Positions 56,314 through 64,000 of a stretch of DNA of 64,000 bases are shown here, one piece after another. Under the pieces are notes generated by a model, which saw only the letters and a list, made by a program, of their open reading frames with translations, was not told the origin of the DNA and did no database searches. The translations under genes and the position numbers were made by a program. How positions within the stretch are numbered: the stretch's first letter is position 1; every line of letters begins with the position of its first letter. Source of the stretch: Sphaerisporangium sp039871875 (GTDB lineage: Bacteria; Actinomycetota; Actinomycetes; Streptosporangiales; Streptosporangiaceae); assembly GCF_039871875.1 (NCBI RefSeq), contig NZ_JBDPMD010000031.1, positions 1 to 64,000 of the forward strand, in the 5' to 3' direction.

Positions 56314-57545
56314 AGTGGCAGTCCTCCGGTGGCGGCGCTGGTGGAACCGGTGTCCCGGTACGCGGCGATCGTACGCTCGGCGATGCGCATCTGATGGATC
56401 TCGTCGGCGCCGTCGGCGAACCGTGCCCAGCGGGCGTGCTGGAACATCGACGCGAGCGGCGTGTCGGTGGAGTAGCCGAGCGCGCCGTGCACCTGGATGG
56501 CCCGGTCGACGATGCGGTTGAGGCTGCCGGCGACGAAATGCTTGGCCATGGACACCTCGGTGCGGAAGTCCTCCCCCTTGTCGATCTTGGAGGCGGCGTG
56601 CAGGACCATGAGCTTGCACTGGTACAGCTCCATGGCCGAGTCCGCGATCATCCACTGCACGCCCTGCTTCTCGGCCAGCAGCGACCCGTGGCTGTACCGG
56701 GCGAGCGCGCGGCCGACCATCATGTCCAGCGCCGTCTCGGCCTGCGAGATCCAGCGCATGCAGTGCGCCAGCCGGGCCGGGCCCAGGCGGTACTGCCCGA
56801 GGCGGTGCCCGTTGCCGCGCCCGCCGAGGATCTGCGCGTCCGGCAGCCGCAGGTCGGTGATGACGATCTCGCTGTGCCCGGTGGAGCCGTGCATGGTCTC
56901 CACCTCGCGCACGTCGTCCCACCCCTGCTGCGGCAGGTCCACCAGGAACGCGGTGGTGGCGCCGCGCGCCCCCTCGGGCACATCGGGCTCGGTGCGGGCG
57001 ACGAGGATGGCGAAGGAGGCGCGGCGGGCGTTGGAGATGAACCACTTGTGGCCGTTGATCACCCACTCGTCGCCGTCCTTGACCGCGCTGGTGCGGATCA
57101 GGGTGGGGTCGGACCCGGCGACCTCCGGCTCGGTCATCGCGAAGCACGACATGACGGTGCCCGCGAGCAGCGGCCGCAGGTACCTGTCCTTCTGCTCGTC
57201 GGTGCCCCAGTGCAGCAGGGTGTGCATGTTGCCCTCGTCGGGCGCGGCGCAGTTGAGGATCCACGGCCCGAGCCGGGTCTTGGCCGCCTCGGACTGCACC
57301 ATGGCGAGCGCGACGTGGCCGAGTCCCATGCCGCCCCACTCCTTGGGCATGTGCGGCAGCCACAGCCCGAGTTCCTTGGCCTTGCCGCGCAGCCCGACGA
57401 TGACACGCAGGTACTCGTCCCGGACGGCGCCGCGGCGTTCCCGCTCGAACGGCGCGACCGCGGGGACGACGGTCTGCTGGACGAACTCCCTGACCCGCCG
57501 CCGGATCTCCTCGTGCTCGGGGGCGAGGGTGAAGTCGATGGCCAT
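56310..57545 (-). CDS. Acyl-CoA dehydrogenase
   Basis: A 411-residue acyl-CoA dehydrogenase of the ACAD10/11-like group: FTLAPEHEEIRRRVREFVQQTVVPAV, GMGLGHVALAMVQSEAAKTRLGPWILNCAAPDEGNMHTLLHWGTDEQKDRYL, FAMTEPEVAGSDPTLIRTSAVKDGDEWVINGHKWFISNA (FAD-adenine loop), and IVDRAIQVHGALGYSTDTPLASMFQHARWARFADGADEIHQMRIAERTIA with the active base region. Oxidises an acyl-CoA to the enoyl form. GAGAGGAG before ATG. Divergent from the TetR gene at 57703. Confidence 0.92.
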   Translation of the reverse strand: MAIDFTLAPEHEEIRRRVREFVQQTVVPAVAPFERERRGAVRDEYLRVIVGLRGKAKELGLWLPHMPKEWGGMGLGHVALAMVQSEAAKTRLGPWILNCAAPDEGNMHTLLHWGTDEQKDRYLRPLLAGTVMSCFAMTEPEVAGSDPTLIRTSAVKDGDEWVINGHKWFISNARRASFAILVARTEPDVPEGARGATTAFLVDLPQQGWDDVREVETMHGSTGHSEIVITDLRLPDAQILGGRGNGHRLGQYRLGPARLAHCMRWISQAETALDMMVGRALARYSHGSLLAEKQGVQWMIADSAMELYQCKLMVLHAASKIDKGEDFRTEVSMAKHFVAGSLNRIVDRAIQVHGALGYSTDTPLASMFQHARWARFADGADEIHQMRIAERTIAAYRDTGSTSAATGGLPL

Positions 57546-57624
57546 CGGACTCCTCTCGTCGGCGGGCCCGCCCGCCGCCACCCCGTCCCGGGAGGGATGT
57601 TTGACGCGGCCGCTCCACTGTTTA

Positions 57625-57636
57625 AGGCAAGTGCCT
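57625..57636. promoter_or_regulatory. Inverted repeat in the acyl-CoA dehydrogenase/TetR gap
   Basis: AGGCA-AG-TGCCT within an AT-rich core of the 157-bp divergent spacer. Candidate TetR operator. Confidence 0.5.
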
Positions 57637-57702
57637 GATTACCCTAACCTTGGGTCCTGGCCCCGGCAAGAAGGCCCCGCCCGCCGCACGACGAGGACGT
57701 CC

Positions 57703-58362
57703 ATGCCTCCCGATCCGCGCACCACCGCCGCCCGGCTGGTCGCCGCCGCCGAGCACCTGTTCGCCGAGCGCGGCATCGACGCGGTGTCGCTGCGTGAGAT
57801 CACCGTGGCCGCCGGGCAGCGCAACACCACGGCGCTGCAGTACCACTTCGGCGACCGCGACGGCGTGCTGCGCGCCGTGCTGGCCAAGCACGAGCCCGAG
57901 ATCGAGGCGCGCCGCCACCAGTTGCTGGACGAGTACCAGGCCCGCGGCGCCCTGCCCGCCGGTGAGGCGCGCCGCACCCTGGCGGCGGCCCTGGTGCGGC
58001 CGATGGCCGCCAAGCTGGCCGATCCCGACGGCGGGCGGGCCTACCTGCGGATCATGGAGCAGTTGGTGCACCGGTCCGGCCGGGTGCCGCTGCCGGACGC
58101 CGGCCCCGCGCGCAGCATCCACCGGTGGCGCGAGCTGGTGGCGCCGCTGCTGTCCCCGGTGGCGGTCCGGCTGCACCAGCGGTTCACCGCCATCCGGCTG
58201 ACGTACGTCGAGCTGGCCCGCCGCGCCGGGGGCCCCGCCAAGGACGACCGGCTGTTCACCAGCCACCTCGTCGACGTGGTGTCGGCCGTCCTGGCGACCG
58301 AGGTGTCGGACGAGACGGCCCGCCTTCTGGAGGAACGCGCAGAACGCCGCCGCGGGGCGTGA
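57703..58362 (+). CDS. TetR/AcrR family regulator
   Basis: A 219-residue regulator: RLVAAAEHLFAERGIDAVSLREITVAAGQRNTTALQYHFGDRDGVLRAVLAKHEPEIEARRHQLLD (about residues 11-75), where QRNTTALQYHFG is the recognition helix of the group that controls acyl-CoA metabolism. Divergent from the acyl-CoA dehydrogenase/SDR operon, its probable target; acyl-CoA is a plausible ligand. The gene ends 5 bp before a strong hairpin that also serves the convergent cutinase-like gene. Confidence 0.9.
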   Translation: MPPDPRTTAARLVAAAEHLFAERGIDAVSLREITVAAGQRNTTALQYHFGDRDGVLRAVLAKHEPEIEARRHQLLDEYQARGALPAGEARRTLAAALVRPMAAKLADPDGGRAYLRIMEQLVHRSGRVPLPDAGPARSIHRWRELVAPLLSPVAVRLHQRFTAIRLTYVELARRAGGPAKDDRLFTSHLVDVVSAVLATEVSDETARLLEERAERRRGA

Positions 58363-58367
58363 ACGGG

Positions 58368-58398
58368 CGATGGCGGCCGCACGGCGCGGCCGCCATCG
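58368..58398. terminator. Perfect 13-bp stem bidirectional terminator
   Basis: CGATGGCGGCCGC (58368-58380) pairs fully with GCGGCCGCCATCG (58386-58398) around the loop ACGGC. It separates the convergent tetR (stop 58362) and cutinase-like gene (stop 58412). Confidence 0.85.
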
Positions 58399-58411
58399 TC
58401 ACGTGATCCCG

Positions 58412-59299
58412 CTAGGAGTGCGGGCAGGTGTCGCGGTACTCCTCGATGGCGAGGCCGGAGGGGGCCGGGCACAGGAACTGCTCGTAGCGGGTGTCGTTGT
58501 CGATGAACCGCTTCATCCACGAGATCATGTACTTGGCCATCGTGGTGTTGGAGGTCTGCGGGAAGAAGTGCGAGGCGCCGTTCAGCTCCAGGTACGCCTT
58601 CTCCGACGACGACGGGATCGTGCTGTAGAACGGCTCGGAGTGGGTGGCGACCGGCGCGATCGAGTCCGTCTCCCCACCGATGATCATCGTGGGCACCCGG
58701 ACGCCCGACCAGATCTTGGTGAGGTTCCACGGCGCGAGCGGGATGGCCGCCTGCAGCGAAGGCCGCGCGTTCGCCGCCTCCAGCGAGCCGCCGCCGCCCA
58801 TGGAGTGGCCCGCCACCGCCAGGCGCGAGGAGTCGATGCGGGAGCGCACCGAGCTGCTCTGCACCAGGTAGTCCAGCGCGGCCAGAAGCTGCCTGCCGCG
58901 GCTGTCGGGCTGGTCGTAGATGGTGTTGGTCTCGATGCCGATCACCACGAAGCCCTGGGACGCGAGGCGCGGGCCGAGCCAGCTCAGGCTGGACCAGCGG
59001 GCGGTGTACCCCGGGGAGATGGCGATGGCGCCGAACGTGCCCTGGCTGGTGTCGGTCGGGTAGTAGATCGTCCCGCCGCCGAACCCGGTGACCAGCGACG
59101 ACACCGAGGTCTGCGCGGTGGCGAACGGCCCGCGTGAGGCCTCGATGCTGGCGTTGGAGGGCGCGGGGCCGCGCTCGTAGGGATTGTCCGCCGCCTGGGC
59201 CGCGGGGGCGGAGACGAGGCCGCCGCAGGCCAGGGTGAGGACCAGCCCGGCTTTGGCGATCAGGTGGGAACGGGGGGAGAGGGTTCGAGGTCGCTGCAC
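58412..59299 (-). CDS. Secreted cutinase/polyester (PET) hydrolase-like lipase
   Basis: A 295-residue precursor closely resembling Thermobifida cutinases (TfCut2 group) that hydrolyse cutin, polyesters and PET. Signal peptide: residues 1-36, basic start (QRPRTLSPRSHLIAK), hydrophobic core, cleavage at AQA/ADNPYERG. Mature start NPYERGPAPSNASIEASRGPF matches the family. Catalytic triad S166 (GHSMGGGG), D212 (ETDSIAP), H244 (GASHFFP); oxyanion Y98 (SPGYT) and M167; W191 in the substrate cleft; C277 and C292 form the C-terminal disulfide. GTG start with GGGAG 7 bp upstream. Promoter region lies in the 193-bp gap after the LuxR gene. Confidence 0.93.
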   Translation of the reverse strand: MQRPRTLSPRSHLIAKAGLVLTLACGGLVSAPAAQAADNPYERGPAPSNASIEASRGPFATAQTSVSSLVTGFGGGTIYYPTDTSQGTFGAIAISPGYTARWSSLSWLGPRLASQGFVVIGIETNTIYDQPDSRGRQLLAALDYLVQSSSVRSRIDSSRLAVAGHSMGGGGSLEAANARPSLQAAIPLAPWNLTKIWSGVRVPTMIIGGETDSIAPVATHSEPFYSTIPSSSEKAYLELNGASHFFPQTSNTTMAKYMISWMKRFIDNDTRYEQFLCPAPSGLAIEEYRDTCPHS

Positions 59300-59492
59300 G
59301 TGTGCGCTCCCTGGTGGTAGGAGGGAACCACTCCGCGGGACGGCCGCGCGGGCCGTACGGCAGGGATGCGGGACGCCGCGAGGGGCTCGGCGCCGGGGGT
59401 TCCGTTTACTGCTGCCGGTCGCCATTGTTGGATCGCGCTGTCACCCGCGCATCGGTGAAATCACCGGCCTCGCCACGACGCGGTGAGACCGG

Positions 59493-62246
59493 TCAGGACA
59501 GCAGGCGGGACAGCTCGACGCGGGAGCGGACGCCGAGCTTGACGAAGATGTTGCGCAGGTGGTGCTCGACGGTGCGGGGGCTGAGGAACAGGCGGGCGGC
59601 GACCTCGCGGTTGGTGGCGCCCTCGGCGACCATGCGGGCGATCTGGGACTGCTGCGCGGTGAGCGGCTCGGTCCCCGCGGAAGGGGCGGGCCGCGCCGGC
59701 TGCACCGACTGACCCGCGGCGCGCAGCTCGCCGCGGGCCTGCTCGGCCCACAGCCGCGCGCCGAGCCGTTCGAACGTCTCCAGCGCGCCGTGCAGGTGCT
59801 GGCGGGCGGTGCCGGGCCGCCGCTCACGGCGCAACGCCCCGCCGTACAGCAGGCGGGTGCGGGCCGTCTCGAACTCGCACGCCCCCAGCCGGTGCAGCTC
59901 GAGGGCCTCGCGGAACAGCGCCTCGGCCTCACCCGGGCCGGCGAGCAGCGCGTGGCAGCGCATCGCGAGGGCCCTGCGGTCGGGGCTGCGGGTACTGCCG
60001 GCCCACCGGTCCAGCACCCCGAGGGCCGTCTGGGCGCGGCGGCGGTCCCCGGTGCGGGCGGTGGCCTCGATGAAGGTGGGGATGGCCATCACCCGGGCCA
60101 CCAGGTGGTCGTGCCTGCGCCGGGCGCCGAGCCGGGCCGCCGCCTCGGCCACCCGCCCGGCGGCGAGGTCCACGTGGGCCAGGGCCAGGGTGCCGATCGC
60201 GGCGGGCAGGCCGAGGCCGTGCGCGTCGGCCAGCTCGAACGCGGCCCCGGCGCGGATGCGGCAGGTCTCCTCGTCGCCGTACAGGGCGGCGACCAGCGAC
60301 AACCAGGCCAGGTGGTGCCCCGCGGAGTTGAGCCTGCCGGTCTCCTGGGCCAGGCGCAGGCCCTCCACGGCGTGCGCGGCCATGGAGGCGTAGCGTCCCG
60401 TCCAGAACTCGGCGTGGATGACCGGCTCGAGGAGCTGCGGCAGCGCGGAGACGGCGCCGTGGCTGCGGGCGGTCTCCACCGACCGGGTGGCCAGGGCCAG
60501 GGCGTGGTCGTCCTCTCCGAGCATGAGGCTGGCGACGCCCGCCCAGACCAGCATGGCGGGGTCGCGCACCGACGCCGACAGGTGCAGCACCCGGCGCAGC
60601 GGGCCGGCGGCCTCGTCGTGGCGTCCCTGGAAGGTGGCGGCCATGCCCGCGAGATAGTCGAACATGAGCTGGGCGGGCGCGGGGTCGTCGGGGCGGCGCA
60701 GCTCGGCGGCGCGGCGGGCGATGGCCACGAAACGGCGGTTGTCCCCGGCGAAGTACCCGGCCTCGGCGGCGCGGACCAGGGCGCGCACGCCGAGCTCGCG
60801 GTCGCGGTCGAGCAGCCACCCGGCGGCGGCGAGGAACTTGTCGCAGGCGTTGCCGGTCTCCCCGCCGCGCAGTTCCAGGCCGCCCTGCAGCAGTTCCGCC
60901 CTGCCCCGGGTCTCGGCGGTGACGGCCAGGGTGCGCAGGCGGTCGAGCAGGGCGCGGGCGCGGCGCGGGTCGCCGGTGGTGGCGGCGTGCCGGGCGGCGG
61001 CGGCCAGGCGGGCGGCCTTGACGTCGCCGCGCTCGGTGAGCTCGGCGGCGCGTTCGAACGCGAGGGACGGGTCGGGGTGGCCGGCGTGCGGGGGCGCGTC
61101 CTGCGCGGCGGCGGCCAGCTCGTCGCCGAGGTCCTCGGGCGGGCCGTCCAGCGCGGCGGCCCGGTGCCAGGCGCGGCCGAGGCGGTGCTGGCCGGGCAGG
61201 GCCGCCAGCAGGCGGTGGGCGGCGCGGCGGCGAGTGGGGGCCGCGCCGGAGTAGACGACGGCCCGCATGCCGGGCTCGGCGAACGCGTGGCCGTCCGTCG
61301 TGGTGCGCAGCAGGCCCGTCCGCTCGGCGTCCTCCAGCGCGGCGGCGGCCCGGGGCCCCGCGGCGCGCAGCAGGGTGGGGGGGTCCAGCCCGGGGGCCGC
61401 GGCGGCGAGCAGCAGCAGGTGGCGGGTGGCGGCGGGCAGGCGGGCCAGTCGCTCGGCGTGGGCGCGCCACAGGCGTCCGTCGCGGGGCAGGGTGACGGGC
61501 GGGGCGGCGGTGCCGTCCAGGTGCGCCGGGGTGAGGGCGCCGGTCAGCTCCCGCAGGGCCAGGGGGTTGCCGCCGGCGATCCGGTCCAGCGCGGTGTATA
61601 GGTCGTCGGTGAGCGCGCCGCCGGTCAGGTCGGCGGCCAGTTCCCGCGCGGCCTGCGGGCCGAGAGGGCGGAGGGTGCGGGAGGGCAGGCCGGCGAGGGC
61701 GGGGTGGTCGTCGCGGGAGGCGAACAGCAGGGCGATCGGCTCCCCTTGCAGGCGGCGGCCCGCGAAGCACAGCGCCTCAAGGCTGGCGGTGTCCAGATGG
61801 CAGGCGTCGTCCACGCAGGCCAGCACCGGCCTGTCCGCCGCGGCGGCGGCCAGCAGGTCGAGCACGGCGGCGGGCAGGGCCAGTCCCGGCGCGCCCGCCC
61901 CCATCTCCAGCGCCCGCGTCAGCACCCGCCCCCGCGCGGGGGCCAGCCGCGCACGTTCCCCGGCGAGGGGCCGCAGCAGGGCGTGCAGGCCCGCGTACGG
62001 GATGCCGCTCTCGGCCGCGACCCCCGCGACCTTCAGCACGGTGAGGTCCTCGGCCTCGGCCGCGGCCCGCTCCAGCAGGGCCGTCCTGCCGATCCCCGCC
62101 CCGCCGAGCAGCAGCAGCGCGCCGCCCGCGCCCGCCCTGGCGCCGTCCAGCAGCGCGCGCACCGCCTGAAGCTCGGCGTCCCGGCCACGGAGCACCGGCG
62201 CGCTGGGGTCGCCGGGGGGGAGCACGCCTCTCAGTGTTACGCCCAT
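59493..62246 (-). CDS. Large LuxR-family ATPase regulator (LAL) with altered Walker A
   Basis: A 917-residue LAL-type activator: AAA/STAND ATPase (residues about 18-250), TPR-like helical repeats, and a C-terminal LuxR HTH (LTAQQSQIARMVAEGATNREVAARLFLSPRTVEHHLRNIFVKLGVRSRVELSRLL). Walker A is GGAGIGRTALL, with Arg54 where Lys is expected; Walker B is VLACVDDACHLD. ATP hydrolysis may therefore be impaired or replaced. LAL proteins usually activate secondary-metabolite or maltose-type genes. Monocistronic, 193 bp upstream of the cutinase-like gene on the same strand, which it could control. Confidence 0.9.
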   Translation of the reverse strand: MGVTLRGVLPPGDPSAPVLRGRDAELQAVRALLDGARAGAGGALLLLGGAGIGRTALLERAAAEAEDLTVLKVAGVAAESGIPYAGLHALLRPLAGERARLAPARGRVLTRALEMGAGAPGLALPAAVLDLLAAAAADRPVLACVDDACHLDTASLEALCFAGRRLQGEPIALLFASRDDHPALAGLPSRTLRPLGPQAARELAADLTGGALTDDLYTALDRIAGGNPLALRELTGALTPAHLDGTAAPPVTLPRDGRLWRAHAERLARLPAATRHLLLLAAAAPGLDPPTLLRAAGPRAAAALEDAERTGLLRTTTDGHAFAEPGMRAVVYSGAAPTRRRAAHRLLAALPGQHRLGRAWHRAAALDGPPEDLGDELAAAAQDAPPHAGHPDPSLAFERAAELTERGDVKAARLAAAARHAATTGDPRRARALLDRLRTLAVTAETRGRAELLQGGLELRGGETGNACDKFLAAAGWLLDRDRELGVRALVRAAEAGYFAGDNRRFVAIARRAAELRRPDDPAPAQLMFDYLAGMAATFQGRHDEAAGPLRRVLHLSASVRDPAMLVWAGVASLMLGEDDHALALATRSVETARSHGAVSALPQLLEPVIHAEFWTGRYASMAAHAVEGLRLAQETGRLNSAGHHLAWLSLVAALYGDEETCRIRAGAAFELADAHGLGLPAAIGTLALAHVDLAAGRVAEAAARLGARRRHDHLVARVMAIPTFIEATARTGDRRRAQTALGVLDRWAGSTRSPDRRALAMRCHALLAGPGEAEALFREALELHRLGACEFETARTRLLYGGALRRERRPGTARQHLHGALETFERLGARLWAEQARGELRAAGQSVQPARPAPSAGTEPLTAQQSQIARMVAEGATNREVAARLFLSPRTVEHHLRNIFVKLGVRSRVELSRLLS

Positions 62247-62370
62247 ATGTCGCGTTATGAAGCTCTATTTCGTGATCTGCACGACTCGCGGGGCGAAACC
62301 GGTGGTTTCACCGATGCGCTCAGCCGGAGGCGCTACGTTTGGCGTGAAGCGAGAGGAAGGGACGACCGAC

Positions 62371-63114
62371 GTGGCCCACGAGTTCCGGCTGTCCAAGGAG
62401 ATCGAGCTCGACGCGACTCCAGAGCAGATATGGGACGCCATCGCCACCGGCCCCGGCATCGACGCCTGGTTCATGGGCCGCACCGAGCTGGAAGGCGCCG
62501 TAGGCGGCACACTCGGCCACACCATCGCCGGCCACACCGCGACAGCCGAGATCACCGCCTGGGAGCCCGGCCACCGCTTCGCCCACGAAGGCGGCTCCGG
62601 TGACTTCTTCACCGCCATCGAGTACATCATCGAGGCCCGCGAGGGCGGCTCCACCGTCCTGCGCCTCGTCCAGAGCGGCATCCTCGGCGACAACTGGGAG
62701 ACCGAGTTCGAGGCCATGCAGGAGGGCTGGGACATGTACCTGCACACCCTGGCCCAGTACCTGACCCACTTCCACCCCCGCCCCGCCACCGTCGTCACCG
62801 CCATCCGGCCCGGCGTCCCCCCGAGGCCCGACCTCTGGCCCACCCTCCTGGCCGCGCTCTCCGTGACCACCCCCGTGACGGAAGGCGCCCCCGCCCGCTT
62901 CTCGATCGCCGGCACCTCGGTGGAAGGCACAGTCGACTACGACGGCCTCCCGACGGTCCTCGGCATCCGCACCCAAGACGCCCTCCTCCGTTTCCTCCAC
63001 TCCGGCCCCGACCGGGGCAACGTCCTGGTCCTCGGCCATCACCTCTTCAACACCCCCGACCCCGACAAGGCACACGAGACCTGGAACACCTGGCTGACCC
63101 ACCTGCTCCCCTAG
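62371..63114 (+). CDS. SRPBCC (AHSA1-like) protein
   Basis: A 247-residue protein with an N-terminal START/AHSA1 domain: EFRLSKEIELDATPEQIWDAIATGPGIDAWFMGRTELEGAVGGTLGH (residues 4-50), ITAWEPGHRFAHEGG, WDMYLHTLAQYLTHF. The C-terminal 100 residues (FSIAGTSVEGTVDYDGLPTVLGIRTQDALLRFLHSGPDRGNVLVLGHHLFN) form a second domain seen in longer actinobacterial AHSA1 proteins. GTG at 62371 (GGAAGG 10 bp upstream) is used; a GTG nine codons earlier is possible. Divergent from the LAL regulator. Confidence 0.85.
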   Translation: MAHEFRLSKEIELDATPEQIWDAIATGPGIDAWFMGRTELEGAVGGTLGHTIAGHTATAEITAWEPGHRFAHEGGSGDFFTAIEYIIEAREGGSTVLRLVQSGILGDNWETEFEAMQEGWDMYLHTLAQYLTHFHPRPATVVTAIRPGVPPRPDLWPTLLAALSVTTPVTEGAPARFSIAGTSVEGTVDYDGLPTVLGIRTQDALLRFLHSGPDRGNVLVLGHHLFNTPDPDKAHETWNTWLTHLLP

Positions 63115-63163
63115 CCCCACCCCCGCCCCCCTCCGCCTGGTCTCCCGGTGTCGCGGGGGCCGG

Positions 63164-63586
63164 TCAGGCGGTGCCGCGGCGGGAGCGGGCCAGGGTCAGG
63201 GCGGCGAGGGTCAGGGCGACGAGCCCGATCACCAGGGCCATGTAGCCGCCGACGATTCCGTAGCCGGTGCCGGGACCACCCTTGGCGGCGGCCACGACCA
63301 TGCCGCCGATGACCGCGCCGGCCAGGCCCGTCACCAGGGCCACGACGGCGCCCCTCCTGCCGCCGTTGCCGATACGGCGGCGGGCGCGGGCCAGGGCGAG
63401 GCCGCCGGCGACCACGCCGGCCAGGCCCAGTCCCGCGGCCACCAGGGACCAGAGACGGCCGGAGGTCAAGGTGTAGGAACCGACGGGGTCCGGCTGGACC
63501 AGGACGTGCGCGGCTGCCGGTGTGGCGAGCCAGAGAATCGCGAGCGGGGCGGCAGCGGCGACGGCAAGCAGGCGACGGATCGACAT
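63164..63586 (-). CDS. DUF6223 family membrane protein
   Basis: A 140-residue protein with an N-terminal signal/anchor (MSIRRLLAVAAAAPLAILWLA, cleavable at TPAAA/HV), then three predicted transmembrane helices (about 45-67, 82-102, 111-133). HVLVQPDPVGSYTLTSGRLWSLVAAGLGLAGVVAGGLALARARRRIG is characteristic of DUF6223. Function unknown. Strong AGAAGGAGG precedes the ATG. Divergent from the putative kinase gene. Confidence 0.82.
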   Translation of the reverse strand: MSIRRLLAVAAAAPLAILWLATPAAAHVLVQPDPVGSYTLTSGRLWSLVAAGLGLAGVVAGGLALARARRRIGNGGRRGAVVALVTGLAGAVIGGMVVAAAKGGPGTGYGIVGGYMALVIGLVALTLAALTLARSRRGTA

Positions 63587-63780
63587 GAGTGCTCCTCCTT
63601 CTGTGACGTGGATGTCACCTGATCATGTCTCCTGGACCCCCTGCCGATCGTCCAGCGGACGCAGGCATTTCGCGCTGCCGCGGACGCCGCAGGAGTCGCG
63701 GGGGTACCGCGTGTGCGGTAGGCGGCCGATCGTCCGTGCGCAGGAGTCACCCGCGCGGACATCCGGCTAGGGTGCGCGCA

Positions 63781-64000
63781 TGAGCACAGGACGGGCCGGC
63801 GTCACAGACTGGGCGATAGCCGTCTGTGTGGCGGCGGCGCTGCTGGTGACCGGGCTGTCGGGGCAGGGCCCCGCCACGGGCCTCGACCTGATCGGTGACG
63901 CGCTGCTGGTGGCCGGCGGCCTGGCGCTGGCCGTGCGCCGCCGGGCGCCGATCGCGGTCCTGGCCGTCACCGGGGCGTGCGCGGTGGGGTACCAGGCGGC
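63781..64000 (+). CDS. Probable sensor histidine kinase, N-terminal membrane part (3' end outside window)
   Basis: From ATG 63781 the frame is open to the window end: 73 codons with hydrophobic helices (WAIAVCVAAALLVTGLSG; DLIGDALLVAGGLALAVRRRAPIAVLAVTGACAV). The helix pattern with VRRRAP between helices 2 and 3 is typical of the N-terminal membrane domain of NarL-type actinobacterial histidine kinases. No kinase core is visible, so this is by resemblance only. Confidence 0.65.

Noticed and set aside
55537..57618. A 693-codon open frame covering SDR and acyl-CoA dehydrogenase
   Set aside because: SDR sequence starts only at 56313, and the acyl-CoA dehydrogenase is read in a different frame; high GC keeps the other frame open.
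63603..63619. TGTCACC element upstream of the kinase gene as another ECF41 promoter
   Set aside because: No CGTC-like -10 lies 16 bp downstream, so the match is only partial.

Overview
The window is chromosomal DNA from a very GC-rich actinomycete. The most likely group is Streptosporangiales (Nonomuraea, Streptosporangium, Thermomonospora or Actinomadura type). This rests on near-uniform G/C third codon positions, many GTG starts, dense TetR/MarR/PadR/MerR/LuxR-type regulators, a squalene-based hopanoid operon, a cutinase/PET-hydrolase-type secreted esterase, an FBP-type zinc protein and SigJ (ECF41-like) sigma factors. No rRNA, complete tRNA, CRISPR array or replication origin was seen. The assignment is inference from gene content.

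Layout. 1-6 kb: the end of a secreted CBM2 (cellulose-binding) protein, two SAM methyltransferases under a TetR regulator with a striking double operator, an NTF2-like protein, a winged-helix AlkZ-like protein, a dienelactone-hydrolase-like protein, a TetR regulator and an FBP (EF-G-binding type) protein. 6-11 kb: a SigJ module (sigJ, doxX, SDR remnant, FAD oxidoreductase) with two facing promoters of ECF41 type, then a second winged-helix protein and an acetyltransferase. 11-15 kb: an autoregulated XRE/membrane-protein pair, a small membrane protein, and an Otr(A)/Tet(M)-type ribosomal protection GTPase that starts with TTG inside a small upstream ORF and is followed by a MerR regulator with a tandem-repeat tail. 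15-25 kb: MocR/B3-4 pair, NmrA-like reductase and MarR, HAD phosphatase, a second FAD oxidoreductase/SigJ module paralogous to the first, PadR, and a nucleotidyltransferase behind a large palindrome. 25-31.7 kb: tyrosine recombinase with a 28-bp inverted repeat upstream, DUF5994/STAS/desaturase, SDR and PadR with tandem palindromes, SGNH hydrolase, EEP phosphatase.

31.7-39.3 kb is a tight seven-gene hopanoid operon on the minus strand (hpnC, hpnD, hpnE, a polyprenyl synthase, shc, hpnG, hpnH): prenyl diphosphate is built, condensed to squalene, cyclised to hopene and extended with adenosine. Upstream are a polysaccharide deacetylase, an MGDG-synthase-like glycosyltransferase and two coupled EamA permeases, which may also serve envelope lipids. 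43-46 kb carries an erythromycin-esterase homologue opposite a double-HTH MerR (TioE-like) regulator.

45.8-51 kb is a genomic scar: integrase fragment, broken LuxR regulator, RidA, frameshifted alpha/beta hydrolase, IstB remnant, ankyrin-repeat gene, and a 750-bp gene-free stretch with IS21-end-like repeats. 51-52.7 kb is an ArsR/SRPBCC operon. 53-58.4 kb holds a P450, a TetR regulator with an unusual long C-terminal extension, and an SDR/acyl-CoA dehydrogenase operon with its own TetR. 58.4-64 kb ends with a PET-hydrolase/cutinase homologue, a large LuxR-family ATPase regulator, an AHSA1-like protein, a DUF6223 membrane protein and the start of a probable sensor kinase.
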